Below, piece by piece: positions 27,887-37,740 of a stretch of DNA of 64,000 bases. This stretch comes from an uncultured Sphaerochaeta sp. Lineage in GTDB: Bacteria; Spirochaetota; Spirochaetia; Sphaerochaetales; Sphaerochaetaceae. The notes beneath the pieces are model-generated. The model worked only from the letters and a program-made list of their open reading frames with translations. It was not told where the DNA came from and made no database searches. Position 1 is the first letter of the stretch. Each line of letters opens with the position of its first letter. Where the stretch lies: positions 124,001-188,000 of the forward strand of contig NZ_OY763408.1 of NCBI RefSeq assembly GCF_963667405.1, in the 5' to 3' direction. The position numbers were made by a program, and so were the translations under genes.

Positions 27887-30001
27887 ATGAAAAGGGTTTT
27901 TATCGACTCAGCATACATGCATCCCTTGGTGAGGGCCTCTATCGTAAGAAACGATGTGGAAAACCTGAAGATGCTCCATGAAAACAAGAAGAATTTGTAT
28001 GCTCTTGATAAGAACGGACTTTCTGCTTTGCTGATAGCAGCTGATTCTGGGGCAATTGATGTTTTCAAATACCTTGTGAATCTAGGACTTGATACAGAGT
28101 ATTGTGCCCCAAATGGGACAAGTTTAGCTGATTATCTAGACAATCCAGAAATTGAAGCTGTCTTGAACGAAATATTTGTACCTGAACCAGATGGTGAAGA
28201 AGTTGATGATTTGCTTGGTATCGATTGGGAGCCAGAAGAGGAGTTCGTTCCTATTCAGCAAAAACCATCTGATGTGGAAAATATTGTAGAATTCCAAGAC
28301 ATGCTATCAGAAATGGAGATAGCTGATACTGACTTAGATTGGGATTCTTCGTGGATTGAATTGCCGGCTTATGTTGAATTACGGGATGGATTTGTTTCTA
28401 ATCATTCGTTTGCTGATGCATTGAAACGAATATTTTGGATACAAAAATCAGATTTCTCACTACTTGAGAAGTTAGTACCTGAGTCAGAAATGTTGCTTGA
28501 ATCCCTACAGATTGCGTTGAGCTGTTGCGGGATTGCCCTATCCAATGAAACTATAATGCCCGATTATGTTCTTGACGAAGAATTTGATCAATTGGAGTAT
28601 GAGGAATTCATTCGCAATCTGGATTCTATTATATACGAAGAAATGAAATATATAAATTTTCCTCTTTATAGGATTTATGAAGGGTTTGCAAATCTAAAGA
28701 AGAAAAGTTTCAGGGATACTTCATTACTTTTCAGCGATATTGATCGCGAATTCTCAAAAATTATTCAATTGCTCCTTCAGTCAAAAGAAGCGATGACTTT
28801 GCTGTTGGCATTATACTGTTTCCAGGGAAATGATTGGAAATCTGAAGACGTTGATCAGTTGTTTTGGCATTCTCCAGATTTGGTGCATAACAGTACACAG
28901 ACCTCACACCAAGATTCTTCCAATATACTTGATGATGACGTTGAATCCGATGAAGGCTTCGAAGAGTATGATGCGAACAGTAATTGTTTTAGGCCATGCT
29001 ATTCTCTAGGTAAAAATCTATTTGAAGATTGCTCCTATAGCCAAAAGCAAGTAGCGACAATGCTTAAGAAACTGGGCAATGAAAAGATACCATCAGAACA
29101 AGCTGTAAATGAAATTTCAAATTTCATAAAGAAAACAACCCCCACAACATTTTGTTTTGAAAGGATTTGTTTCGAACTTGAATTGCGTAGGCCCAATACT
29201 GATTTTGTCGACCAGGTGGTTGCTTGCTTAAGGACAATTCAAAATGACCGTTATGATATTGCACTACAAAATTACGGTTTACTGATTTTTGTAATGAAAA
29301 AGACATATGTTTCAGAAATTTCACCAGAAGAAATTCTACAGGAAGGATTTTTTGGCTTGGTGAGAGCTACTGAGAAATTTGATCCAAAGCTTGGTATAAA
29401 ATTTTCCACATATGCAGTCAACTGGATTAGGCAAACAATGGTAAGGTATCGGGATGATCATTTCTCAGTTATCAGGTATCCAACCTATTTTAGTACGCTC
29501 AACTATAAGTATCGAAAAATTAAGTCTGAGTATAGCAATCGTGATCAAGAATTGCCTCCAATTGGAGAACTTGCGGAATTACTGGAAGTATCTGAGAAGA
29601 CAATAGAAGGATTGGAAGAAAATTTTCATGAATTTATTTCTTATGAAGAAATTAGAGAAAATGATAATAATACATGTGACAGTGATGATGAGTATTCAGT
29701 TGGTAAAGAGGATGCACTCATTGAGGATGCCTTGATTGTGTGGACTGATTTTGATTCTGCTTTGATAGAAGAAAATCTTCATGAACAGATTCAGGAAATC
29801 ATCAGTGAATTTCATCCAAGATTGAAAGATATTGTCAATAAGCGATTTGGGATGGATGGAAATGAGTCGATGACGCTTGAGGAATTGGGTTCTCAGTACG
29901 ATGTGACGAGGGAGCGAATACGGCAAATCGAAGCTAAAGCATTAAGAAAGCTTCGTGAAATTCCTCGGTATTATAATTCACTAAAAGACTATTTGTATTG
30001 A
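27887..30001 (+). CDS. Ankyrin-repeat protein with C-terminal sigma-70-like domains
   Basis: A 704-residue protein. Residues about 10-85 form two to three ankyrin repeats (DKNGLSALLIAADSGAIDVF, then NGTSLADYL). A long acidic, helical middle (90-450) is unrecognised. From about 455 the protein follows primary sigma factors: region 2 with EEILQEGFFGLVRATEKFDP and FSTYAVNWIRQTMVRYRD (near 504), a region 3-like LPPIGELAELLEVSEKTIE, and region 4 with MTLEELGSQYDVTRERIRQI near 662. It starts nine bases after the methyltransferase stop. It should bind RNA polymerase and a -35 element; whether it drives its own operon or acts on invading DNA is unknown. Confidence 0.85.
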   Translation: MKRVFIDSAYMHPLVRASIVRNDVENLKMLHENKKNLYALDKNGLSALLIAADSGAIDVFKYLVNLGLDTEYCAPNGTSLADYLDNPEIEAVLNEIFVPEPDGEEVDDLLGIDWEPEEEFVPIQQKPSDVENIVEFQDMLSEMEIADTDLDWDSSWIELPAYVELRDGFVSNHSFADALKRIFWIQKSDFSLLEKLVPESEMLLESLQIALSCCGIALSNETIMPDYVLDEEFDQLEYEEFIRNLDSIIYEEMKYINFPLYRIYEGFANLKKKSFRDTSLLFSDIDREFSKIIQLLLQSKEAMTLLLALYCFQGNDWKSEDVDQLFWHSPDLVHNSTQTSHQDSSNILDDDVESDEGFEEYDANSNCFRPCYSLGKNLFEDCSYSQKQVATMLKKLGNEKIPSEQAVNEISNFIKKTTPTTFCFERICFELELRRPNTDFVDQVVACLRTIQNDRYDIALQNYGLLIFVMKKTYVSEISPEEILQEGFFGLVRATEKFDPKLGIKFSTYAVNWIRQTMVRYRDDHFSVIRYPTYFSTLNYKYRKIKSEYSNRDQELPPIGELAELLEVSEKTIEGLEENFHEFISYEEIRENDNNTCDSDDEYSVGKEDALIEDALIVWTDFDSALIEENLHEQIQEIISEFHPRLKDIVNKRFGMDGNESMTLEELGSQYDVTRERIRQIEAKALRKLREIPRYYNSLKDYLY

Positions 30002-30012
30002 GGTAATGATTA

Positions 30013-31512
30013 ATGGAAGATATCGTTAGATTGCAGCCACCGCTATTTTATCTGATCGACTCTCTAAGAGGCATTGGGTATACGATTGAAACAGCAATTG
30101 CTGATTTAATTGATAATTGTATAGCCGCAGAAGCGTTAAAAGTTGAGATTAGTTTTGTATGGGCAAACAAAGACTCACATATTTCGATTTTTGATGATGG
30201 GTGTGGGATGTCTGAGTCTGAGCTCATTGAGGCAATGAACCTTGCTCAGAAAGGCGTTAATTTCAAACGAGGGAAACATGATCTTGGAAGATTTGGGTTG
30301 GGCTTGAAAACGGCTTCTTTTTCTCAATGTAAGATTCTTACGGTCAGTTCAAAAAAGAACGAAGAGAGTAGTTCCTTTAGGTGGGATCTCAATGCCCTGG
30401 AGAAAGCTTCTCCCAGTGAAGGTTTGTTCCTAATTAAAGGTTCAAATAATCCTTCCCTTCCTGAATTCCAAAAACTGAGGGATTCGAAGCATGGTACTTT
30501 AGTTATCTGGGAGGATTTGGATAAGGTTGTCAGTCAAGGCCTTACGTATGATCATTTTTGTAACATAGCGGAGAAAGTATCCATTCATTTGTCTATGGTA
30601 TTTCATAGATATATTGAACAGAGAAGGCTGAAAATTTTTGTTGATGATAAAGAAATTGGGGCATGGAATCCTTTCCCGATCTTGACTTCAACAATTCAAC
30701 TTCCAGAAGTTAAGTTTGGTAAGCATAATAGCAATATTGCACAAGGATATATCCTACCACATAAAGATTATATTCCTAATGAAACCACTTATGTGAAGAT
30801 GGGTGGTCAAGGCGGTTGGATATCTCAACAAGGATATTACGTTTATCGAAATGATCGCCTACTTGTTGCAGGAAGTTGGTTGGGATTAGGTTCTCCAAAG
30901 CCTTGGATAAAGGATGAGTTGCATGGATTGGCTAGAATTAAAATTGACATCACAAATAGTGACGACTTTGATTGGTCCATTGATGTTAAGAAGTCAACTG
31001 CAAAACCTCCAGCAGATTGCAGACTGGTTCTTGAGCGATTAGGAGAGAGCATTCGAGCTGAAGCACGTAAGGTTTATGTTCACCGGGGAAAGAAGACTCA
31101 TGGTTCTGTATCCAATTTTGAGTATGCTTGGATTAAAGACGGGACGAGATATCGTGTGAACAGGGCCCATTCGATTGTTAACCAGATATTGAATAATTCT
31201 GGAGACTTAAGAAAACAGGTGGAATTTCTCATAAGTATCCTTGAAGAATCAGTACCTGTTGAGCGGATTTGGCTTGATACTGCTGAACATCAATATCCAC
31301 AGGAGCAGTATACAGAGCTTGAAGTCTCTGCAACTGTTCTTCCAATTATCGAAGACGCATTGAGAAGAGTTGTAGCAGAGAGGAAACTATCAATTGCTGA
31401 GGCTAGTGTATATTTATTGAATGTTGAACCCTTTGACCAGTATCCAGAAGCTATAGAACAGATTTCCAAAAAGATGGGAAAGGAGAGACCGAATGAAAGT
31501 GCTATCCAATGA
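30013..31512 (+). CDS. MORC/MutL-type GHKL ATPase
   Basis: A 499-residue protein with an N-terminal HATPase_c_3 domain. The Mg-binding N-box is IADLIDNCIAAE near residue 33, the G1 box IFDDGCGMSE near 60 and the G2 lid LGRFGLGLKTASFS near 92. The S5-like second domain and a C-terminal region without MutL nuclease motifs follow. Bacterial MORC-like ATPases of this type are found in restriction-modification operons, where they are thought to clamp or loop DNA for the helicase-like partner. The start is eleven bases after the sigma-like gene; its end overlaps the Z1 gene by 20 bases. Confidence 0.9.
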   Translation: MEDIVRLQPPLFYLIDSLRGIGYTIETAIADLIDNCIAAEALKVEISFVWANKDSHISIFDDGCGMSESELIEAMNLAQKGVNFKRGKHDLGRFGLGLKTASFSQCKILTVSSKKNEESSSFRWDLNALEKASPSEGLFLIKGSNNPSLPEFQKLRDSKHGTLVIWEDLDKVVSQGLTYDHFCNIAEKVSIHLSMVFHRYIEQRRLKIFVDDKEIGAWNPFPILTSTIQLPEVKFGKHNSNIAQGYILPHKDYIPNETTYVKMGGQGGWISQQGYYVYRNDRLLVAGSWLGLGSPKPWIKDELHGLARIKIDITNSDDFDWSIDVKKSTAKPPADCRLVLERLGESIRAEARKVYVHRGKKTHGSVSNFEYAWIKDGTRYRVNRAHSIVNQILNNSGDLRKQVEFLISILEESVPVERIWLDTAEHQYPQEQYTELEVSATVLPIIEDALRRVVAERKLSIAEASVYLLNVEPFDQYPEAIEQISKKMGKERPNESAIQ

Positions 31513-34363
31513 TGAGTATGCAATAATTTCTGCTGTACAGAGCATATACATGTCTGATGTGGATAAATCCTATACCGTAGAAGAGTTGGCGGGATATGTT
31601 GATTCAGTTCTAAATCTTAAGCTTGAAGAGTACAGAAACAGAATTGATCGGCAAGCGGTCATAGCTGAGTTGATAAGAAGAAATTCCATTTGGACAGGAG
31701 AAGCAAAAGTCCTGTATTCAACGGAAGGCCATCAGGATTGGTTGAATTCAGAAAGGAAAGCTGGATGGGTTTATTGGCCGCGATATAGAAAATTACTTGA
31801 AAAACAGATAGCTCAATCTGTTGCAGAAGATATTGATAGTGTTACTGATCAAATACTAGGACTCCTTGAGGATCCAAAACGTCATAATCCATGGGATAGA
31901 AGGGGGTTGGTTGTCGGTCATGTTCAATCAGGAAAGACAAGCAATTATACAGGCTTGATTTGTAAAGCAGCCGACGCCGGTTATCGCATCATCATCGTTC
32001 TCGCCGGGCTTACAAACAGTCTTCGGACACAAACACAGATACGATTGGAAGAAGGTTTCTTGGGTTATGTTACTGGTCCTGCAGATTCAAATCAGTTTCT
32101 TCTTACAGGTGTAGGTCTTATTGATAAGGATATGTCTATCCGTCCTAACCATGTAACCAGTAGATTGCAGAATGGAGATTTCAAACTTGGTATTGCCAAA
32201 AATCTTGGAATTACGCCCGAGCAACGACCTTGGCTTTTTGTGGTTAAAAAGAATAAGTCCATACTTGATAGTATATATAAATGGTTAAAGAACTATGTGG
32301 CGGATTATGAGGATGCGCAAGGAGAAAAGCATATAACTTCATTACCTCTTCTCTTGATTGATGATGAATCAGATAATGCATCTGTTGACACCGGTAATAA
32401 TGTTGTTAAGGATGATGGGACTCCCGATGAAGAGCATAATCCTAAGGCAATCAATCGAGGAATACGAAAAATCCTCAAGATTTTTACCAGGTCAGCATAT
32501 GTTGGGTATACAGCAACCCCATTTGCCAATATTTTTATTCATGACCAAGGCGAAACAAAGCGAGAAGGAAAAGATCTCTTCCCCGAATCTTTCATCATGA
32601 ATTTAACAGCATCCTCAGATTATTTTGGTCCTGTTAAAATGTTTGGCAGTAATAATGCAGATACAGAAGAGGGTAGCCTCTCAACGTACCTTACCTGTAA
32701 AATTGATGATGTTCCTTCTATCGGTGGTTGGATGCCTGCTAAACACAAAAGTACTCATATCCCAACTACGGAAAGAACTTCACGTTTGCCAAAATCCCTC
32801 GAGGATGCAATTTTGTCTTTCTTCTTGGTGTGTGCTGCCCGGCGCGTGAGAGGACAAAAATCTATGCATTCATCAATGTTGGTACATGTTTCGCGTTATA
32901 TGTCTGTACAGCAAATTGTATATGAGCATATCTCCAAGTTTCTTCAGTATTGCAAAAATAGAATCGTCAGAAATCAAGAGCACCAAGAAATATTGGAGCG
33001 ACTCGAGAATTTATGGCTGTCCGATTTTGTATTGAATTCACCGAAAGTATCTCAACTAGTGAAACTGGGTAATGAAGTTATTCCGGAGTGGGAGACCATC
33101 AAGCAGGAATTGCACTATGTCCTGGAAGATATGGAAGTGATGCTCCTAAATGGACTTTCCAAGGATGTTTTGGAATACGAGGAACATAAGAATACAGGTC
33201 TGAAAGTGATTGCTATTGGTGGGGATAAGCTATCGCGTGGATTAACTTTGGAAGGTCTTTCCATCAGTTACTTCATTCGTGGTTCGAATATGTATGATAC
33301 GTTGATGCAGATGGGACGTTGGTTTGGGTATCGTAGAGGATATCTTGATCTTTGCAGGCTTTATACAACAGCGGATCTTATAAAGTGGTTCGAGCAAATT
33401 ACTGATGCAACTGAAAAACTTCGGAATGAGTTTGATATAATGCAAGACCAGAAATTGACTCCAAAGGACTATGGATTGCGAGTTCAACACTATCCTGATC
33501 TTCAAGTGACATCGAGAGATAAATCCAAAGCTGCAAAAGAATGGTCATTGAATTTTGAAGGAAGTTTAGTCCAAACCATAGTATTCCATCGGGATGCAGA
33601 GATTCTGACTAAGAACTATCGAACAACACTAGCCTTGTTGGATAGTCTTGGTGACCCGGCTCAGCTCAATCCATCAATCAAAACTGATTCAGGTTTAAAC
33701 CGCTGGGAAGGAGCCTTGTGGACGGACGTATCAGTTACGCGGATCTGTGACTTTCTGAATGGCTATATTACACATAAAAGTGCTACAAAGGTCAGCAGCA
33801 AAGCATTAATTGAATTCATCCAGGAAATGAATAAGGATGGGTATCTTAGTCAATGGACCGTAAGTCTAATTGGAGCTGTTGATAAGGTGGGAGATAAGCG
33901 GACCCCATATCAATTTGGAGAAAAATTACTCATTCCCAGTATCAGCAGGGCAAATATAAATGAGGAGCTTAAGGATAGATATTCAATTAAGGTCTTGACA
34001 TCGCCAAGAGATGAAGCTATTGATTTTAGTTCTGCTTATTATAAGGAGGCCCATGAGTTATCTGTCAAAATCAGAGCTGAAGATGCGGCTAGGACCGGTG
34101 AAGTCGTAAAAGGTGATGCGAAGACAGCTTCCTTGAAAGGTATTGCCGCCAGAACTGTACGAGCCAAACATCCTGGAAGTAGTATTGACCGAGGTTTGCT
34201 AAATATCTATGTCATTGATTCATCTGCTCTAGAAGTATCAAAGACAACACCCGTTATTGGATTTTCTGTCAGCTTGCCATTTACTCGAACAGGCAAGACC
34301 GTTAAGTATAAAGTAAATCATGTATTCACGGAGCTTTGGGAGTTCGAAGATGATGAATATTGA
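31493..34363 (+). CDS. Z1 domain helicase-like ATPase
   Basis: A 956-residue superfamily 2-like protein. Walker A is GHVQSGKTSNYTGLI near residue 142. The Walker B region is LLLIDDESDNAS near 286 and motif III is VGYTATPFANIF near 337. The Z1 domain follows, with GGDKLSRGLTLEGLSISYF and MQMGRWFGYRRGYLDL near residue 606, equivalent to helicase motifs V and VI. It probably translocates on DNA using ATP, working with the MORC ATPase and the nuclease-like DUF4420 protein. The start overlaps the previous gene, so translation is coupled. I saw no nuclease motif inside it. Confidence 0.92.
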   Translation: MKVLSNDEYAIISAVQSIYMSDVDKSYTVEELAGYVDSVLNLKLEEYRNRIDRQAVIAELIRRNSIWTGEAKVLYSTEGHQDWLNSERKAGWVYWPRYRKLLEKQIAQSVAEDIDSVTDQILGLLEDPKRHNPWDRRGLVVGHVQSGKTSNYTGLICKAADAGYRIIIVLAGLTNSLRTQTQIRLEEGFLGYVTGPADSNQFLLTGVGLIDKDMSIRPNHVTSRLQNGDFKLGIAKNLGITPEQRPWLFVVKKNKSILDSIYKWLKNYVADYEDAQGEKHITSLPLLLIDDESDNASVDTGNNVVKDDGTPDEEHNPKAINRGIRKILKIFTRSAYVGYTATPFANIFIHDQGETKREGKDLFPESFIMNLTASSDYFGPVKMFGSNNADTEEGSLSTYLTCKIDDVPSIGGWMPAKHKSTHIPTTERTSRLPKSLEDAILSFFLVCAARRVRGQKSMHSSMLVHVSRYMSVQQIVYEHISKFLQYCKNRIVRNQEHQEILERLENLWLSDFVLNSPKVSQLVKLGNEVIPEWETIKQELHYVLEDMEVMLLNGLSKDVLEYEEHKNTGLKVIAIGGDKLSRGLTLEGLSISYFIRGSNMYDTLMQMGRWFGYRRGYLDLCRLYTTADLIKWFEQITDATEKLRNEFDIMQDQKLTPKDYGLRVQHYPDLQVTSRDKSKAAKEWSLNFEGSLVQTIVFHRDAEILTKNYRTTLALLDSLGDPAQLNPSIKTDSGLNRWEGALWTDVSVTRICDFLNGYITHKSATKVSSKALIEFIQEMNKDGYLSQWTVSLIGAVDKVGDKRTPYQFGEKLLIPSISRANINEELKDRYSIKVLTSPRDEAIDFSSAYYKEAHELSVKIRAEDAARTGEVVKGDAKTASLKGIAARTVRAKHPGSSIDRGLLNIYVIDSSALEVSKTTPVIGFSVSLPFTRTGKTVKYKVNHVFTELWEFEDDEY

Positions 34364-35387
34364 TACGCTTGTCAATCAAATCAAGTCGGTGTGGCATGCG
34401 TATGCCGATGTTGTTGAGGTAAAGGAAGGCTTTCGGCATAATCTTGTTGAAAAGCAGCATAAATACACCTTGTACTGTGGTCTCTCATTCCCAGAGAAAA
34501 AGAAGTCTTTGTTATTTGGGTTCTATAACGCAATGGCAGGGCGGTCTATGGTGTTGCCGCATGGAAGAGGATTTAGTGTTGCAAGGGCCAAATCTGAAGC
34601 GTTGAATCCTGACTATGATTGGATTACGATTGTTTGTGACGAAGAAGCATATGAGGACATCTTCTTGAGTATGCTTAGGGATTTGCTGCAAGTAATTCAA
34701 GCAAGCGAAGAAGATGCTGATGGTTTTCAGCTATTCCAACTCGTAATCGATAGAATTGTTGCATGGCAAAATTTTTTAGGGAAATCGCGATTACTTACTT
34801 TAACCAAGGAGCAGGAGATTGGCCTTTGGGGTGAACTGTTTGTCTTCTTGAAATTGTTGGAGTTTGGTTTATCGCCCTATCTGCTCTGCAATATGTGGAC
34901 TGGACCAGAAAATGCGCCTCAAGATTTTATTCATTTTGATGTTGCCATAGAAGTTAAAACAAATGTAAATCAACTGCTAAAAAGAGTAAAAATTAGTTCT
35001 CTTGAGCAATTGGATGCCTCGCAATTCAATGCATTGTTTTTGGTTTGCAATATTCTGAAGGTGGATGAGATTGAGGGGAGAACGCTTTCTTCTATGGTTT
35101 CAGCAATCCGAGATAGACTAAGCGAAAATGACCTTATACATAACTTTCAGAACAAATTAATTGCTTATGGATACATTGAGGAGTATTCATTGTATTATGA
35201 TACTCCATACAGTGCTCAAGAACAGGTTCTTTATCAAGTAGACTCCATGTTTCCTGTATTGACACCATCAAATGTACCGAAGGAAGTTGTAAGTGCTCTC
35301 TATACACTTGATTTATCTCAATGTAATCCAAGTGTTATTTTTGAAGAAATTGTAGCAAAAATAGAAGGTGAGAAGAATGACGATTGA
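34350..35387 (+). CDS. PD-(D/E)XK motif protein (DUF4420)
   Basis: A 345-residue putative restriction nuclease. The family block LTKEQEIGLWGELFVFLKLL starts near residue 152, then a W-x-GP turn, and the catalytic strand DFIHFDVAIEVKTN near 195, giving the Asp and E-x-K of the fold. It is the standard third partner of MORC and Z1 proteins in predicted restriction systems and the most likely DNA-cutting subunit. The ATG at 34350 lies inside the end of the Z1 gene, with GGGAG eight bases upstream. Its own end overlaps the AIPR gene. Confidence 0.87.
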   Translation: MMNIDTLVNQIKSVWHAYADVVEVKEGFRHNLVEKQHKYTLYCGLSFPEKKKSLLFGFYNAMAGRSMVLPHGRGFSVARAKSEALNPDYDWITIVCDEEAYEDIFLSMLRDLLQVIQASEEDADGFQLFQLVIDRIVAWQNFLGKSRLLTLTKEQEIGLWGELFVFLKLLEFGLSPYLLCNMWTGPENAPQDFIHFDVAIEVKTNVNQLLKRVKISSLEQLDASQFNALFLVCNILKVDEIEGRTLSSMVSAIRDRLSENDLIHNFQNKLIAYGYIEEYSLYYDTPYSAQEQVLYQVDSMFPVLTPSNVPKEVVSALYTLDLSQCNPSVIFEEIVAKIEGEKNDD

Positions 35388-37176
35388 AGAGTTTCATGAA
35401 TCGACTATCCAAGATGTAAACCAGCAGTACAATGAGCAATTACTTGAAAGTTCATCCAAATACACCTACAAAGAGTATGTGTATTTGGAATCCGTTTTGG
35501 CATTCCTTTTGGAAAATGGGATGATTGCAGGAGAAGCTGTATCTTGTTATTGCAACACGGTATACAAGAATGCAAAGGTGAACCTGCATGCATATGCTAT
35601 CTCTGAGGACAGTACTCAATTGGATCTATTTGTTTGTTACTTTAAGGGTGATGATCAAATTGAAGACATTACTGACAGAGTAATAAAAGAGAGTATTGCT
35701 AAACCTGGACTTCGGTTTCTTATGGAAAGTGTTAACGAAAGAAGCAATTTCGTTAATGGTCTTGAAAAATCAGGAGACTCATTTATTTTTGCCAAATCAC
35801 TTAAAGGTATGTATAACGAACTGAAACAGATCCGGTTATTCATAATTACTGACGGAAGAACAAAATCCAAATTTTTCAAAGAAACTGAGATTAATGGAAA
35901 GAATGTAAGGGTAGAAGTTTTTGATATCGAACGTTTTTACAAGATTGCCAGTGAAGGCAAACCGCGTGACGAAATTGTTGTGGATTTTGCGAGTATGTAT
36001 GGGTTTGGAATTCCTTGTGTGTATGTACCACAGCAATCCAGTAGTGAGTATTCTTACGCACTCACAGCCCTGCCAGGAGAGGTCTTGTATTATTTATACA
36101 ACAAATACAAGGATCGTATCCTAGAGGCTAATGTACGATCATTCCTATCTAACAGAGGGAAGAATGCAGGGATTCAACAAACCATAGTTGAGGCTCCTAC
36201 TCGATTTATGGCGTATAATAATGGGCTGGTGATTGTTGCAGATTCTGTGGCTATCAAAGGGAATGAAGATGGTACTTCCTCGATATTGCAAATTGAGGGG
36301 CTCCAAATAGTAAATGGAGGACAAACAACTGCAACAATTTTCTTTTCTAAACTAAACAATCCATCGATCGATCTTGGTCCCGTCAGAGTGGCCACAAAAA
36401 TTATAGTAATTGGAAAAGAGCAGGATGATAAACTACAAGAAGAGTTTATTGGAAAAGTGGCAAGATACGCCAACACGCAGAACCCAGTAAAAGAATCTGA
36501 TTTCTTGGCACATTCCGCCTTCCAAGTGAAATTCGAAAATATGTCTCAAACCATATACTGTCCAGACTCTCTCGGGCGATGGTTCTATGAGCGGGCTGCT
36601 GGAAGCTATAACACTTTTCTGAGTCGTGAAGGAAGAACTCCAGCTAAGCGGAAAGCATTGACTTCAACTGTTGTTCCTAGAAAAAGGGTTGTAAAAAAAA
36701 CAGATCTTGGATTGTCGATTGCTACGTGGGAAGGTGAGCCCTATCTTGCTTGTCTTGGGGGCGAAAAATGCTTGACTCGATTTAAAGATCGCCTTGTCGA
36801 AGAAGCTGAATTGATTGATGCACTGTATTTCAAAAGACGAATCGCTGAATACATCATTTTCTACCATACCTTTTATTATCTCCGAGGAGATATTTGTAAA
36901 CAATCCCCTGGAGTTGTAAGAATTTATCTCATTTCTTTGATCTCTAAACTGTACAGAGATCAGATAAATTTTGATCAGATTTGGTTGAACCAAGGAGTAA
37001 GTGAAGAGTTCAAAGAACAAATCCAAATATGGGGCAAAGAACTTTATGATTGGATGATAGAACAGGCAAATGGGAGACAGCTATCCGAATATGGAAAAAC
37101 TCTTAAGAATTGGGAAGCTATGCAACAATTTGAGTTAAGCCGGTTGAGTAAGAGTATTCCCGAAATCAACAACTGA
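35377..37176 (+). CDS. AIPR family protein (abortive infection-like)
   Basis: A 599-residue member of the AIPR family, named after abortive phage-infection resistance proteins. Its signature runs FMAYNNGLVIVADSV near residue 277, then IEGLQIVNGGQTTATIFFS near 308, and NTQNPVKESDFLAHSAFQ. The biochemical activity is not established, though the conserved core recalls nucleic-acid-handling enzymes. The ATG at 35377 is chosen over a GTG at 35368 and overlaps the DUF4420 gene. In this operon it may act as sensor or as the growth-arrest effector. Confidence 0.87.
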   Translation: MTIEEFHESTIQDVNQQYNEQLLESSSKYTYKEYVYLESVLAFLLENGMIAGEAVSCYCNTVYKNAKVNLHAYAISEDSTQLDLFVCYFKGDDQIEDITDRVIKESIAKPGLRFLMESVNERSNFVNGLEKSGDSFIFAKSLKGMYNELKQIRLFIITDGRTKSKFFKETEINGKNVRVEVFDIERFYKIASEGKPRDEIVVDFASMYGFGIPCVYVPQQSSSEYSYALTALPGEVLYYLYNKYKDRILEANVRSFLSNRGKNAGIQQTIVEAPTRFMAYNNGLVIVADSVAIKGNEDGTSSILQIEGLQIVNGGQTTATIFFSKLNNPSIDLGPVRVATKIIVIGKEQDDKLQEEFIGKVARYANTQNPVKESDFLAHSAFQVKFENMSQTIYCPDSLGRWFYERAAGSYNTFLSREGRTPAKRKALTSTVVPRKRVVKKTDLGLSIATWEGEPYLACLGGEKCLTRFKDRLVEEAELIDALYFKRRIAEYIIFYHTFYYLRGDICKQSPGVVRIYLISLISKLYRDQINFDQIWLNQGVSEEFKEQIQIWGKELYDWMIEQANGRQLSEYGKTLKNWEAMQQFELSRLSKSIPEINN

Positions 37177-37223
37177 TATTTATAGTCTGGTTCTTGCTCG
37201 GGCCAAAAAAAGGAGGCTCACTT

Positions 37224-37727
37224 ATGAATCTACCATTCTCAGTCTGGGATACGGTTGATAATACAACACTCTACAAAACATTCCTCTGCAAGAATTGCGG
37301 AGGAATGCGAAGGTCTCATCGAACAAAAACTCTTATTCTTATCAGTGATCATACAAAAGGTGTTTATGCTGACAGTTGGGATTATACAACAGGTATGCTT
37401 AAGTATGTGGGAGAGGGGCAAAAGGGTAACCAATGCTTTTCGGGACAGAATAAAGTCTTGGCTGAATCAAAGATGAATGGGGTGGAGCTTCACTTGTTCG
37501 AGGTGTTTGTTCCGAACAAGTACCTTTATGAAGGAGTGGTTTCCTTGGTAGGACAACCCAATTTTGAGGAACAAACCGATATCGATAATAAATCAAGAAA
37601 TGTAGTAATTTTCAATCTCAAGCTGAATCCAGCAAACTTGGTTACGATGACTGAATATCTTCGTGAACGCAATCAATGGATATTCAGGTTGGGTTTTGCA
37701 GATGAAGTGACAATGAAGATTTGCTAA
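37224..37727 (+). CDS. Stand-alone SRA-like modified-base reader (ScoMcrA-SRA type)
   Basis: A 167-residue protein. DSWDYTTGMLKYVGEGQKGN near residue 52, followed by NKVLAESKMNGVELHLFEVF and KYLYEGVVSLVG, matches the SRA-like domain that sits next to HNH nucleases in ScoMcrA-type enzymes and reads modified cytosine or phosphorothioate DNA. There is no nuclease motif here. AAAGGAGG sits just before the ATG. It is the last gene of the methyltransferase-MORC-Z1 operon, 47 bases after AIPR. It could tell the complex which DNA carries the methyltransferase mark, or recognise modified phage DNA. Confidence 0.65.
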   Translation: MNLPFSVWDTVDNTTLYKTFLCKNCGGMRRSHRTKTLILISDHTKGVYADSWDYTTGMLKYVGEGQKGNQCFSGQNKVLAESKMNGVELHLFEVFVPNKYLYEGVVSLVGQPNFEEQTDIDNKSRNVVIFNLKLNPANLVTMTEYLRERNQWIFRLGFADEVTMKIC

Positions 37728-37740
37728 AAAGGATTCCAAC

